The notes under the pieces: generated by a model | Told to the model about the DNA's origin: nothing | The model's input: the letters and a program-made list of their open reading frames with translations, nothing else | Database searches by the model: none | Program-made: the position numbers and the translations under genes | Assembly (NCBI RefSeq): GCF_016834655.1 | Contig: NZ_JAENHP010000003.1 | Span: 186,001-250,000, forward strand | Direction: 5' to 3' | Length of the DNA stretch: 64,000 bases | Origin: Paractinoplanes ovalisporus | GTDB taxonomy: Bacteria > Actinomycetota > Actinomycetes > Mycobacteriales > Micromonosporaceae | In this document: one piece after another, positions 16,912-25,906 of the stretch | Numbering within the stretch: position 1 is the first letter of the stretch | How the letters are laid out: each line of letters begins with the position of its first letter

Positions 16912-17000
16912 AGCGGGCCGGAAAAGACAAGCGCGCGGAAGAGCGGAACGCGGCGCTGAAAGCGGAACGCGAAAAACAGCGCGCGGACGAGGGGAAAGGG

Positions 17001-17675
17001 ATGCGGCCACTTCGGCACGGGTACACCAACGACACCCGCGGGGACGGGGCGACCGTCGTCAAGCGCTATCAGGGCGGTATCGACGAGGCGCTGCGCCGGG
17101 CCACCGAACTGGCCGTGCTGGAAAGGCTGCCGCCGGGACTTCCGGTGCCGCGGGTGCTGTCGGTCCCGGAGGGGGCGTTGCAGCTGCAGCACCTCGACGG
17201 CATGCACGGGCAGGACCTGATCGACGAAGGGTTGGCCCGCCCGGTGCTGCGCAAGTGTGGGGAGCTGCTGCGCCGGCTGCAACAGGTGGACGTGAGCGCG
17301 GTCTTCCCGGACACCACGCCCGGCACCGGCTGGGTGGTCGTTCACGGCGACTACGGGCCGAACAACATGCTGTTCGACCAGGACACGTTCCGGGTCACCG
17401 GCCTGCTCGACTGGGAGTGGGCGCATCCGGGGGACCGCATCGAGGACATCGCCTGGTGCGAGTGGATCGTGCGACGGCACCACCCGCGGCACGTCGACGC
17501 TCTGGACGAGCTGTTCGCGGGCTACGGCGTAAGGCCGTCGTGGGCGCGCCGGCAGCAGGCGGCGGTGGCCCGGTGCGAAGCGTTCGTGGAACGGTTCCGC
17601 AACGGACCGGCCGCCGCCCGCCGTACGTGGCAGGAGCACCTGGCGATCACACGGGCGTGGACCGAAGCGGCTTGA
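17001..17675 (+). CDS. Aminoglycoside phosphotransferase family kinase, short form
   Basis: A 224-residue APH-fold kinase. The lysine is in TVVKRYQGG, the catalytic loop is VVHGDYGPNNML, and the metal site is GLLDWEWAHPGD. It lacks much of the usual N-lobe, so it is on the short side, but all catalytic residues are kept. The substrate is unknown. Its 3' end overlaps the convergent GH39-like gene by 29 bases. Confidence 0.85.
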   Translation: MRPLRHGYTNDTRGDGATVVKRYQGGIDEALRRATELAVLERLPPGLPVPRVLSVPEGALQLQHLDGMHGQDLIDEGLARPVLRKCGELLRRLQQVDVSAVFPDTTPGTGWVVVHGDYGPNNMLFDQDTFRVTGLLDWEWAHPGDRIEDIAWCEWIVRRHHPRHVDALDELFAGYGVRPSWARRQQAAVARCEAFVERFRNGPAAARRTWQEHLAITRAWTEAA

Positions 17676-19473
17676 ACTCCAGGAACACGATCCCGGGGTT
17701 GGGCAGTTCGATCGTCACGTCCTTGCCGGGGGCGACCCGCCGGGCCGGTTCCGACTCGCGCAACTGGTCGGCGGCTTTCAACGTCTCCCACTGCGCGTCC
17801 GACGGCCACTCACCGTCAAAATCGACGTTCCCGTGCGTACGGTCGACCCGCCACACCCGCATCAGGTGCGGTGATGTGAGGCCGGGGCGGACGACGACCG
17901 TACGGAGCAAGGCGGGGTTGCCGTCGGCCCGGCTGTGGTCGAGCGTGCCGTTCCAGATCAGCAACCCCATCCCGCCGTCGTCGTAGCGGGACGCCCACGC
18001 CTCGACCAGGCTGTCCGCGCCGTCCCCGGTCAGTGACACCGGCAGTTCGTCCGGCCCGAGCTTCGCCGCCAGCGACAGCGCCCAGAACTTGGGCTTGGCC
18101 AGGTTGCCCACCGTGAGCAGCCCGAACCCGCCGTGCAGCAGCCGCTGCGGCCGGCCCAGCTCCTCGAAGTGGTCGCTGGCCACCCACGGCGCGAGCGCAT
18201 CGATGCGACCCGCCGCCGACCGCATCCCCCGCAGCAGGAACGCGGCCGCGAACACCCCGTCGTTGATCCGGCTGCCGTGGGTGGCGGTGACACCCCACTC
18301 CGTCCACAACAGCGGACGCCCGGCGGCCAGGGGACGCAGGTCGAGCGGCACCGTCCCGTACACGTGGGTGGACAGGAAGTCGCCGCCCGGCTGATCCTCG
18401 ACCCAGCCCACCGCGGCCGTGGCCGGGCCACCCACCCGCAGCGACGGGTCGACCTCCTTCACCGCGGCCGCGGCCACCTCGTAGAGCCGCCAGTACTCGG
18501 CCGGGGTGCCCGACCAGAACACCGACAGGTTGGGCTCGTTCCACACCTCGAACCACCACCGGTCGCGCACCTCGTCCAAGCCGTAGCGGTCGACCACGTG
18601 CCGCGTGAACGCCCGGATCAGATCACCCCAGCGGTCCCAGTCCTTCGGCGGCGAGATGATGCCCCGATAGGTGAAGACCGTGCGTGACGGGTCGCGGGCC
18701 AGGTCGTGCGGCATGTAGCCGAACTCGACCACCGGTGTCATCCCGATCTCCCGTACGAGGTCGAAGATCCGATCGACGCGGGTGAAGTCGTACACCGGTT
18801 CGCCGTCGACCTCCCGGTAGACCCCGTTGTCGTCGCCGAGGATGTGGTGCGCCCGCACGGTCTTCACGCCCAGCTCGTCGTGCACCCGTCGCAGGGCGTC
18901 GACCAGGTCGGGGCCGATCACCCGGCCGCCGGTCTCGTCGGCCGACAGCAGGTGGGACAGGTGTTCCGAGCCGACCATCGCCTCCCAGACGCGGGTGAGC
19001 GGGGTCGCCTCCGAGCCGACCTCAACCGTCACGTGCTCGGGCGAGTCGCCCGCGTCGCCCGCCTGGGACAACACGTGCTCGGGCGAGTCTCCCGCGTCGC
19101 CCGCCGCGGACAAAACGGGCGCGGACAACGGCCCGATCGCGGTGACGGTTTGCAGCGCGGCCACGGCGTAATAGCCCCCGCGCCCGGGCGTGGTGTCGGC
19201 GTAGGGCCCGTGCGGCACGGCCAGAACATCCCCGCCGCCGTGGTCGACGACCTCGAACGGGCCGTCGGCCGAGGCGGCGCGGTGCACGGCGTACCCGATC
19301 GCCCCGGCCACCGGATCCCAGGCGACGGTCACCTGTCCCTGCCCGGCCACCGCCGACACCCCGGTGGGCGCGGGCAGGTGCGATTGTTGCGGTTCCCCGG
19401 GCGTACGGTCCTGAGCGCCCCCGCCGCCCATGAGCGCCGCCCAGCTGGAGCGAGCCTGGTCCTCGATCGTCAT
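17647..19473 (-). CDS. GH39-like glycoside hydrolase with N-terminal fibronectin-type domain
   Basis: A 608-residue glycosidase. Residues 35-120 look like a fibronectin type III module (PTGVSAVAGQGQVTVAWDPV). The catalytic TIM barrel follows with the acid/base motif VWNEPN near residue 312 and the probable nucleophile in LLWTEWG near 392, as in clan GH-A family 39 beta-xylosidases. No signal peptide is visible, so it should be cytoplasmic and act on imported oligosaccharides. Residues 136-163 hold two copies of a 14-residue repeat (AGDAGDSPEHVLSQ). It is the last gene of the operon and its ATG overlaps the preceding stop. Confidence 0.85.
   Translation of the reverse strand: MTIEDQARSSWAALMGGGGAQDRTPGEPQQSHLPAPTGVSAVAGQGQVTVAWDPVAGAIGYAVHRAASADGPFEVVDHGGGDVLAVPHGPYADTTPGRGGYYAVAALQTVTAIGPLSAPVLSAAGDAGDSPEHVLSQAGDAGDSPEHVTVEVGSEATPLTRVWEAMVGSEHLSHLLSADETGGRVIGPDLVDALRRVHDELGVKTVRAHHILGDDNGVYREVDGEPVYDFTRVDRIFDLVREIGMTPVVEFGYMPHDLARDPSRTVFTYRGIISPPKDWDRWGDLIRAFTRHVVDRYGLDEVRDRWWFEVWNEPNLSVFWSGTPAEYWRLYEVAAAAVKEVDPSLRVGGPATAAVGWVEDQPGGDFLSTHVYGTVPLDLRPLAAGRPLLWTEWGVTATHGSRINDGVFAAAFLLRGMRSAAGRIDALAPWVASDHFEELGRPQRLLHGGFGLLTVGNLAKPKFWALSLAAKLGPDELPVSLTGDGADSLVEAWASRYDDGGMGLLIWNGTLDHSRADGNPALLRTVVVRPGLTSPHLMRVWRVDRTHGNVDFDGEWPSDAQWETLKAADQLRESEPARRVAPGKDVTIELPNPGIVFLEFKPLRSTPV
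19030..19113. repeat. 42-bp tandem repeat inside the GH39-like gene
   Basis: Two tandem copies (19030-19071 and 19072-19113) starting CACGTGCTCGGGCGAGTC differ at only three positions. The repeat is in frame and inserts 14 residues twice in the linker between the fibronectin-like module and the barrel. The near identity points to recent duplication. The same period occurs at 42444 and 44938. Confidence 0.93.
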
Positions 19474-20996
19474 CAGCGCCCTCCGAGCTGCGGCAGTTTC
19501 TGTCCGGCGGGCACGTTGAACGTCTCCCGTGCGAGCAGGGGCCGCACCGCCCGCTCGAACCGCGGTGTCACGAACGCCTTCTTGAGCACGTCGTCGGCGA
19601 GCTCGTTCCCGATCGCCCCCATGATCATGGACTGGTCCAGCGACAGATACCGCTTCGCGACCGTCTTCGAGCGCACGGCAACTGCGTCGTAGAAGCCACC
19701 CGGCCCGTACGCGTCGAAACCGCTCTTGATTTTGGCGAGGTTGGCCAGGACCGGCCCGCGCGCGTAGGGCAGCGCGAGGAAGGCGGCGTGCGGCGTGACG
19801 ACACCGTCGCCGTAGACGGCGGGCGGACCGGCCGGGCGGCAGTCACCGAACCCGGCGTCGTACTTGCCGCCCTCGATGTCCGACGGGTAGCCGTTGGTGT
19901 CCATCCCCATCGCGTCCACGCCGTACACCCCGTACCCGCCGAACGGGTTCGACGCCGGCGAGAACCCCCAGTAGCCGTACTTGGCGTCGTTGAGCCCGTG
20001 CTCGATCTGCGCGGCCACGGTCGCCGGGTGGTTGCGGCCCCAGCTGCGCGGACCCCACTGGGCCTCGGGCACGAACAGGTCGGGCATGAGCGCCTCGAAC
20101 ATGTCGCCGCCCCACGACGGCACGAACGTGATCCCGCGGTAGCGGTACGAACCCTCGTACACCTGCCGGCCGAGATGCGTGGTGGTGAAGCCCTGCGGCT
20201 GCATCTCCTGCCACGAGTAGTCACAGTTGTCGGGCAGGGTGCGCATGGTGTCGAAGTACGCCGTGGCCGGGATGTGGCCCTCGCTGATGCCCAGGTAGGT
20301 GGCCATCCGCGGCTCGGTGACGGTGATGTCGTAGTGGTTGCAGGTGAACCAGACGGCCTTGGCGGCGTCCGGAGCGGTGCAGGTGTTCGGTGGTTCCGTG
20401 TCCCAGAACCCGCCCCGGATCAGGCCCCGGGTGCCGATCGGGGAGGTGGCGGCCGGGTTGAAGTAGAAACCGAAGTCCATGTGGTCGAGAACCTTCGCGG
20501 CCTTCGTACGCAGGGAGGGGAACGCCCCCTGGACAACCTGCAGGCCGGCCGCCAGCCATCCGTTGTCGACGCTGGACAGGAACGGCGTGACCTGGGTGCC
20601 GTCCGGCAGCACGGTCAGCACCGCGCCCGTGTGCGGGTCATACCAGTTGTAGTACATGCCCGATTTGTCGTGGTGTTTGAGCTTCGCCAGTGTGTCGAGC
20701 GTCTTTTCCACACGTTGCGTGGCGTCGCGCGCCGAGATGATGCCCAGCGAGCGCGCGACGACGGCCGACCACATGTACCCGCCGATGTTGGTCGGCGACG
20801 TGTAGGCGGCGGGGGCGGACAGATCCCCCGGGATGTTGTCGGCGACCAGCCCGGTCGCCGGGTCCGTCATGGCGGTCAAGGAGCGCCACGTGTCTTTCGC
20901 GTATGTGCGCAGCGGATCGGGCGCGGCCGCTTCGGCGACGGTGGCGCTGGTTGCGACGAGGGCCAGGGCGAGCAGGGGAGCGAGTAAGCGTCTCAT
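19473..20996 (-). CDS. Secreted glucoamylase-like glycoside hydrolase
   Basis: A 507-residue exported protein with a clear signal peptide (residues 1-23, ending AEAAA). The domain is the glucoamylase-like alpha/alpha toroid (Pfam Glycoamylase type, related to GH144/GH162 beta-1,2-glucanases): note NIGGYMWSAVVARSLG, SSVDNGWLAAGL, and the hallmark FVPSWGGDMFEALMPDLFVPE. It probably cuts a glucan outside the cell. The substrate is inferred only from the fold. It lies 48 bases after the second permease with a GAGGTG ribosome site, and its TGA overlaps the ATG of the GH39-like gene. Confidence 0.82.
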   Translation of the reverse strand: MRRLLAPLLALALVATSATVAEAAAPDPLRTYAKDTWRSLTAMTDPATGLVADNIPGDLSAPAAYTSPTNIGGYMWSAVVARSLGIISARDATQRVEKTLDTLAKLKHHDKSGMYYNWYDPHTGAVLTVLPDGTQVTPFLSSVDNGWLAAGLQVVQGAFPSLRTKAAKVLDHMDFGFYFNPAATSPIGTRGLIRGGFWDTEPPNTCTAPDAAKAVWFTCNHYDITVTEPRMATYLGISEGHIPATAYFDTMRTLPDNCDYSWQEMQPQGFTTTHLGRQVYEGSYRYRGITFVPSWGGDMFEALMPDLFVPEAQWGPRSWGRNHPATVAAQIEHGLNDAKYGYWGFSPASNPFGGYGVYGVDAMGMDTNGYPSDIEGGKYDAGFGDCRPAGPPAVYGDGVVTPHAAFLALPYARGPVLANLAKIKSGFDAYGPGGFYDAVAVRSKTVAKRYLSLDQSMIMGAIGNELADDVLKKAFVTPRFERAVRPLLARETFNVPAGQKLPQLGGR

Positions 20997-21044
20997 GGGA
21001 TCACCTCGGGTTGTCGTTGGTGAGTGAGGACTTACGAACGAGCG

Positions 21045-21869
21045 TCACTTGAGTCCGGTGGTGGCGATGCCGCGCATGAAGTGCCGCTGCAACGCCAGGA
21101 ACACGATCAGGACGGGAACGACGACGACCACGGCTCCCGCGAGCAGCAGCCCGTAATAGATGCGGTTCTGCCCGATGGCATACAGCGCCAACGCGACCGG
21201 AAGCGTGTACTTGTCGTCGGTGGTCGCCACCACGAGCGGCCACAGGAAGTTGTTCCACGAGCTCAGGAATGTCAGGATCCCCAGCGTGGCCAGGGCCGGT
21301 TTGCACAGCGGCAGCACGACCCGCCAGAAGATCCGCCACTCGCCGGCGCCGTCCACGCGGGCGGCCTCGATCAGGTCGTCCGGGATGGACAGCAGGAACT
21401 GGCGCATCAGGAACACCCCGAACGGGCCGGCCAGGAACGGCAACACCAGGCCCGCGTACGTGTTGGCGAGTCCCATGTTGCTGACCAGCACGAACTGCGG
21501 CACGAAGGTCACCATGCCCGGCACCATGAGCATGCCCAGCACGGTCAGGAACAGCGCCCGCCGGCCCGGGAAGTCGAGCTTGGCCAGGGCGTAGCCGAGC
21601 AGCGAGCAGAACAGCAGGTTGCCCGCGGTCACCAGCACGGCCACGATCGCCGAGTTGGCGAAGTACTGCGGGAAGTCGAGCCGGTCGAACAGCTCCCGGT
21701 AGTGGTCGAGCGTCCACGTCGACGGCCACCAGGTCGGCGGCACCGAACGGATGTCGGCCTCCGGCTTGAACGACGACAGCAGCATCCACAGGAACGGGCC
21801 GACCACCGCCAGCAGGCCCGCGCACAGGATCGCGTACAGGGAGATCTTGGCCACGCGGTCTCTAGTCAT
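21045..21869 (-). CDS. Carbohydrate ABC transporter permease (MalG type)
   Basis: A 274-residue inner-membrane subunit with six helices. The EAA loop EAARVDGAGEWRIFWRVVLP contacts the ATPase. The C-terminus MRGIATTGLK is typical of CUT1 MalG-like permeases. It overlaps the upstream permease gene by eight bases. No ATPase gene is present in the operon, so a shared MsiK-like ATPase encoded elsewhere is likely, as is usual in actinobacteria. Confidence 0.93.
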   Translation of the reverse strand: MTRDRVAKISLYAILCAGLLAVVGPFLWMLLSSFKPEADIRSVPPTWWPSTWTLDHYRELFDRLDFPQYFANSAIVAVLVTAGNLLFCSLLGYALAKLDFPGRRALFLTVLGMLMVPGMVTFVPQFVLVSNMGLANTYAGLVLPFLAGPFGVFLMRQFLLSIPDDLIEAARVDGAGEWRIFWRVVLPLCKPALATLGILTFLSSWNNFLWPLVVATTDDKYTLPVALALYAIGQNRIYYGLLLAGAVVVVVPVLIVFLALQRHFMRGIATTGLK

Positions 21870-22788
21870 CGCGGTTCCCCAGAAGCCGGAACTGCAGCAC
21901 GGACAGGGCGACGATGGCGACGAACAGCACGTACGAGGCGGCGGCCGCGTAGCCGTAGTTGCCGAACCCGAACTGGTTGTAGATGTGGTAGCTCACCGAC
22001 AGGGTCGAGCTCAGCGGCCCGCCCTGGGTCATGACCAGCGGCTCCTCGAACAGTTGCAGATAGCCGATGCCGGTGATGACCGCCCCGAACAGCAGGGCCG
22101 GCCGCATGAGCGGGATCGTGATGCGGCTGAACTGCTGCCACCGCCCCGCCCCGTCGAGCCGGGCCGCCTCGTACAGGTCGTTCGGAATGCCCTGCAGCGC
22201 CGCCAGGAAGATCACCATGAGCGAGCCGAAGTTGCGCCACGCCGCCATCACGATGATCGAGCCGAGCGACGTGCTGGAGTCGCCCAGCCAGTTCGGGCCC
22301 TGGATGCCGACCAGGCCGAGCAGGTTGTCGACCAGGCCGGCCTCGGGGTCGAGCAGGAACCGCCAGATCACCGCGATGGCGACGATGCTGGTGACCACGG
22401 GCAGGTAGAAGCCGACCCGGAACACCGCGCGGAACCGGATCAGGCCCGAGTTGAGGCCGTTCGCCGCCGCGAGGGCCGCCACGATCGTGAGCGGCACCCC
22501 GATGACGACGAAGACGAGCGTGTTGACGGCCGAGCGCAGGAACAGGTCGTCGGAGAACAGCCTCGTGTAGTTGTCGAGGCCGACGAAGTCGACGGCCAGC
22601 GGCGTACGCAGATCGGTTGCTCTCATGTCCGTGACGCTCATGACCAGCGAGGCCACCACGGGCAGCAACGCGAACACGAGGAACAGGACCGTGAAGGGCG
22701 CCGCGAAGGCCCAGCCCGTCCATTTTCTCCGCCGTTTGCGGATCGCTTCGGGCGCGGCGGTCACCGGCCGCTCGGCGAGGGCCGTCAC
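21862..22788 (-). CDS. Carbohydrate ABC transporter permease (MalF type)
   Basis: A 308-residue inner-membrane subunit. The N-terminal RKRRRKWTGWAFAAPF, the periplasmic loop before helix 2 and the EAA loop YEAARLDGAGRWQQFSRIT are CUT1 features. It starts with GTG overlapping the stop of the binding-protein gene (GTGA) and overlaps the next permease by eight bases. Confidence 0.93.
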   Translation of the reverse strand: MTALAERPVTAAPEAIRKRRRKWTGWAFAAPFTVLFLVFALLPVVASLVMSVTDMRATDLRTPLAVDFVGLDNYTRLFSDDLFLRSAVNTLVFVVIGVPLTIVAALAAANGLNSGLIRFRAVFRVGFYLPVVTSIVAIAVIWRFLLDPEAGLVDNLLGLVGIQGPNWLGDSSTSLGSIIVMAAWRNFGSLMVIFLAALQGIPNDLYEAARLDGAGRWQQFSRITIPLMRPALLFGAVITGIGYLQLFEEPLVMTQGGPLSSTLSVSYHIYNQFGFGNYGYAAAASYVLFVAIVALSVLQFRLLGNRDD

Positions 22789-24041
22789 GATCCGGTGCCG
22801 ATGGAATCAGCCTGGCTCTGCACCGCCTTCAGCGCGGCCGCGGGGTCGCTCCCGCCGACGCACACCTTCTCGGCCTCGGTGTCGAAGGTCGCCGCCACCT
22901 GGGTCCACGACGGGAACGTGGGCGGCGCCTTGGCCGACTTGAGCTGCTCGCCGAACACCTTGAGCATCGGGTCGTTGCTCAGCGCCGAGTCGTCCCAGGC
23001 CGACTGCACGGCCGGCAGGTCGCTGACCGCCTGGTACCACTTGGCCTGCACCTCGGGCTTGCTCAGCCACTGGATGAACTTCCAGGCGGCGTCGCGGTTC
23101 TTGGCGTCCTTGAACACGGCGATGTTGCTGCCGCCGATGAACGAGGTCGACGACTGCCTGGACGGCATCGGCGCGACCGCGAACTTGCCCTTGACGCCCT
23201 GCTCGTTGAGGATCCCGACGTGCCACGGGCCGGACATGAAGGCGCCGATCTCACCCTTGGCGAAGGCCGGTTCCAGAGCGCCCTGGGGCAGGTCGTTCGG
23301 GGCCAGCTTCTCCTTGAAGAAGGACTGGTAGTAGGTCAGCGCCTCGGTCATCTGCGGGGTGTCGAACGTGTACTTGTCGTCGGAGGCGATCTCGGCGCCA
23401 TTGGACCAGCCGAACGGCAGGATCGACTGCCAGCTGCCGGTCTTGCCCGGCTGCAGGTTGATGCCCCACTTGGCGCCGGCCTTGGTCTGCATCGCCTTGG
23501 CCATGGCCTTGAGGTCGTCCCACGTCTTCGGGCCGTCCGGGTAGCCGGCCTTCTCCGCGAGATCAGTGCGATAGAAGATGCCGCGGGTCTCGACATACCA
23601 GGGCACGCCGTACGGGGTGTCGTCCACGACCGTGGTGTCCCAGGCGCCCGGGAAGAACGAGTCTTTCTGGAACAGGTCGGTCGGGGTCGGGTCGAGCGCG
23701 CCGGTCTTGGCGATCTCGCCCTGCATCGTGGTGCCGATCATCGACACGTCCGGGGTGGCCTTGGCCGCGATCGCGCTCGTGATCTTCTGCCCGGCCGAGT
23801 CCCACGGCACCGCCGTCACGCTCACTTTGGCGTCCGGGTTCTCGGCGGTGAAGGCCTTGGCGAACTCGCCCAGCTTCTCGCCCTCGGTGCCCATCGCCCA
23901 CACGGTGATCTCGCCGGTGGCCTTGCCCTCGGCGACACCCTTGGCGGACTCCTCGCCGCCGCCGGAATCGCGTCCGCAACCGGCGGTCACACCGGCGATC
24001 AGGGCCGCGCTCGTCGCGACGGCCAGCCATCGTTGTCTCAT
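22785..24041 (-). CDS. Extracellular sugar-binding lipoprotein of ABC transporter
   Basis: A 418-residue family 1 solute-binding protein. The lipobox GVTAGC gives an acylated Cys at residue 22. Conserved parts include ITVWAMGTEGEKLGEF, YGVPWYVETRGIFYR and the C-terminal PTFPSWTQV. It captures an oligosaccharide for the two permeases downstream. Its ATG overlaps the stop of the LacI gene (ATGA), so regulator and transporter are co-translated. Confidence 0.93.
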   Translation of the reverse strand: MRQRWLAVATSAALIAGVTAGCGRDSGGGEESAKGVAEGKATGEITVWAMGTEGEKLGEFAKAFTAENPDAKVSVTAVPWDSAGQKITSAIAAKATPDVSMIGTTMQGEIAKTGALDPTPTDLFQKDSFFPGAWDTTVVDDTPYGVPWYVETRGIFYRTDLAEKAGYPDGPKTWDDLKAMAKAMQTKAGAKWGINLQPGKTGSWQSILPFGWSNGAEIASDDKYTFDTPQMTEALTYYQSFFKEKLAPNDLPQGALEPAFAKGEIGAFMSGPWHVGILNEQGVKGKFAVAPMPSRQSSTSFIGGSNIAVFKDAKNRDAAWKFIQWLSKPEVQAKWYQAVSDLPAVQSAWDDSALSNDPMLKVFGEQLKSAKAPPTFPSWTQVAATFDTEAEKVCVGGSDPAAALKAVQSQADSIGTGS

Positions 24042-25054
24042 GGATGCACCTCCTCGTGCACGCCGCAGCTGCGCCGGATCACCACCTCGGTGGCGAGGAT
24101 CCGGCGGCGGGCGGCGGTGTTCTCCAATGGGGGTTCGTTGATGCGGCGGTTCAGCCAGCGGGCGGCCGTCGCGCCGAGTTCACGCATCGGCTGCCGTACG
24201 GTGGTGAGTCCCGCGAAACGCGCCGCGAGCAGGTCGTCCCAGCCGGTCACGGCCAGGTCCCGCGGCACGTCCAGACCGGCTTCCTCGGCCGCCAGCAGCA
24301 CACCGAGCGCGGCCTCGTCGTTCGCGCACACCACGGCGTCGGGCCGGTCGGCCAGGATCTGCCGCGCGGCCGTGCGCCCAGAGTCAAGATCAAGCCCGTT
24401 TCCCCGTACGAGGGAAAGCAGCGCGTCGGTTCCCGCGAGCGCCGCTCTGACGCCCGCGAAACGCCCGGCGACGTCGGACGAGCCGTCCGGATCGCCGAGA
24501 AACGTGATCGTCCGGTGCCCGTGCCCGAGCAGGTGCTCGGCCAGGGCCTTGGCGGTGTTGGTGTTGCCGGCCCGCACGGTGTCCACGCCGTCGACGGGAT
24601 CGCGGGCGAGCAGCACCATCGGCAGCCCTGTGCTGGCGATCCCCCGGACGACGTCGTCGCCGACCGTGCGGCCCATGACGGTGAGCCCGTCGACGCGGCC
24701 CGCCAGCTCGCGGACCGCGGCCTCGGCGTCCGGGCGGCCGTTGGTGGCCAGGATCAGCACGCTGCTGCCGAGGCTGCCCGCGGTGGCCTCATAGCCGAGC
24801 ACCACCTCGGCGTAGTAGGGCCCCACCAGGTCGGGGAACACGATGCCGTTGGCCGCGTGGCGCCCTTCGGCCAGCGACCGGGCCGGCCGGCTGGGCGTGA
24901 ACTGAAGCTCCCGGGCGGCGGCATGCACCCGTTCCCGGGTCTCGGGCGTGACCAGGTCGGAGTCGCGCAACGCACGCGACACGGTGGCGATGGACACGCC
25001 GGCCCGCTGGGCGACCTGATAGATGGTCGCCTTTGAAAGCGCTTTCATCGCCAT
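24038..25054 (-). CDS. LacI-family repressor of the sugar operon
   Basis: A regulator of 338 residues (336 from the second ATG at 25048). The helix-turn-helix is TIYQVAQRAGVSIATVSRAL, followed by the hinge helix SRPARSLAEGR and a periplasmic-binding-protein-like effector domain. It is the first gene of the six-gene operon. A perfect palindrome TGAAAGCGCTTTCA overlaps codons 1-5, so the protein probably represses its own operon and is released by an imported sugar. No strong ribosome site precedes either ATG. Confidence 0.92.
   Translation of the reverse strand: MAMKALSKATIYQVAQRAGVSIATVSRALRDSDLVTPETRERVHAAARELQFTPSRPARSLAEGRHAANGIVFPDLVGPYYAEVVLGYEATAGSLGSSVLILATNGRPDAEAAVRELAGRVDGLTVMGRTVGDDVVRGIASTGLPMVLLARDPVDGVDTVRAGNTNTAKALAEHLLGHGHRTITFLGDPDGSSDVAGRFAGVRAALAGTDALLSLVRGNGLDLDSGRTAARQILADRPDAVVCANDEAALGVLLAAEEAGLDVPRDLAVTGWDDLLAARFAGLTTVRQPMRELGATAARWLNRRINEPPLENTAARRRILATEVVIRRSCGVHEEVHP
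25034..25047. promoter_or_regulatory. LacI-type operator overlapping the repressor start codon
   Basis: TGAAAGCGCTTTCA is a perfect 14-bp palindrome with the central CG typical of LacI-family sites. It lies over the start of the lacI-type gene, encoding its second to fifth residues. Binding here would block the start of the whole repressor/transporter/glycosidase operon. The assignment to this repressor is inferred from position. Confidence 0.7.
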
Positions 25055-25140
25055 GGCGGCAACGTAACCCCGCGGTAATACCGCCGAAACCCGGAGCGCC
25101 GCCGTATTCACGATCAGCGATTAGCCCCAAACCCCCCGCA

Positions 25141-25711
25141 AGCCCCTCGGCGTCGCCGGGCGTGCCCTGCAGGGAGCCTTCGCGGCGCTGCTGGCCCCGG
25201 CCGCGCTGTCGCTGATCGCGGTCACCTTCACCGACGCGTCCGAGCGGGCCCGGGCCTTCGGCGTCTACGGTGCGCTCCGCTGGTCACCAGCGTGGGCACC
25301 AAGCGGCTCCTGAGCGGTGGTATCGGGGTGACCCTGGCCGGGACTCTGGTGCTCGGCCTGATTCAGGCCTCGTCCGGCTACCTGGTGGTCGTGCTGCCCG
25401 CGATGGTGTTGACCGGGGCCGGGCTCGGGCTCTTCCTCGTGGCGCTGCCCAACGCCGCCCTGGCCGGCATCGATTCCGCCGACACCGGCGTGGCCAGCGC
25501 GATGATCAGCGCGACCCAGCAGGTGGGCGGCGCGATCGGTCCGGAGTTGCTCAACACCCTCTATGTCTCCGCCGTGGTCGGTCACTCCGGGGTCCACGGG
25601 TATCGCGTCGCGTTCCTCGGCGGGGCGGCGCTGTTCGTGCTCGCGCTGGTCGCGGCCGGGCTGCTCATCCGGTCCCGGCGTGCGGCCGGCTCGGCTGAGC
25701 CGGCCGACTGA
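25141..25711 (+). pseudogene. Remnant of a DHA2 (EmrB/QacA) drug transporter
   Basis: Two parts of one transporter are joined with the middle missing. From 25143 to about 25268 the frame reads GRALQGAFAALLAPAALSLI and then ERARAFGVYGA, which is motif C and the following loop of DHA2 exporters. After a frame change near 25270 the sequence continues with the C-terminal helices (from PLVTSVGTKRLLSGG to LLIRSRRAAG), ending at 25711. About 250-300 residues between are absent and no start codon or N-terminal helices remain. It is not functional. Confidence 0.85.
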
Positions 25712-25906
25712 TCCCGGCCGTGCCTGTGATCCGATGCTGGTTGAGCCCGCATCCGCTGAGCGTTGAGGCCGGCCGGCGCGCCGGCATCGAGCCTTCCCAC
25801 GCCGTCCTTCGTGGCCGGGCGCAAGACATCGCGTTTGTCGTGACCAGCGCGACCGAGGTCGACGCCGCCTCGGTGCGGACCGCGCTGACCCTGCGCCGGG
25901 CGTCAC
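25712..25906. other. Short gap between pseudogene and dinB-like gene
   Basis: No complete gene is seen. A plus-strand frame around 25780-25900 reads AQDIAFVVTSATEVDAASV, which looks protein-like but has no start and runs into the convergent DinB gene. It may be a second decayed gene fragment. Confidence 0.35.
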
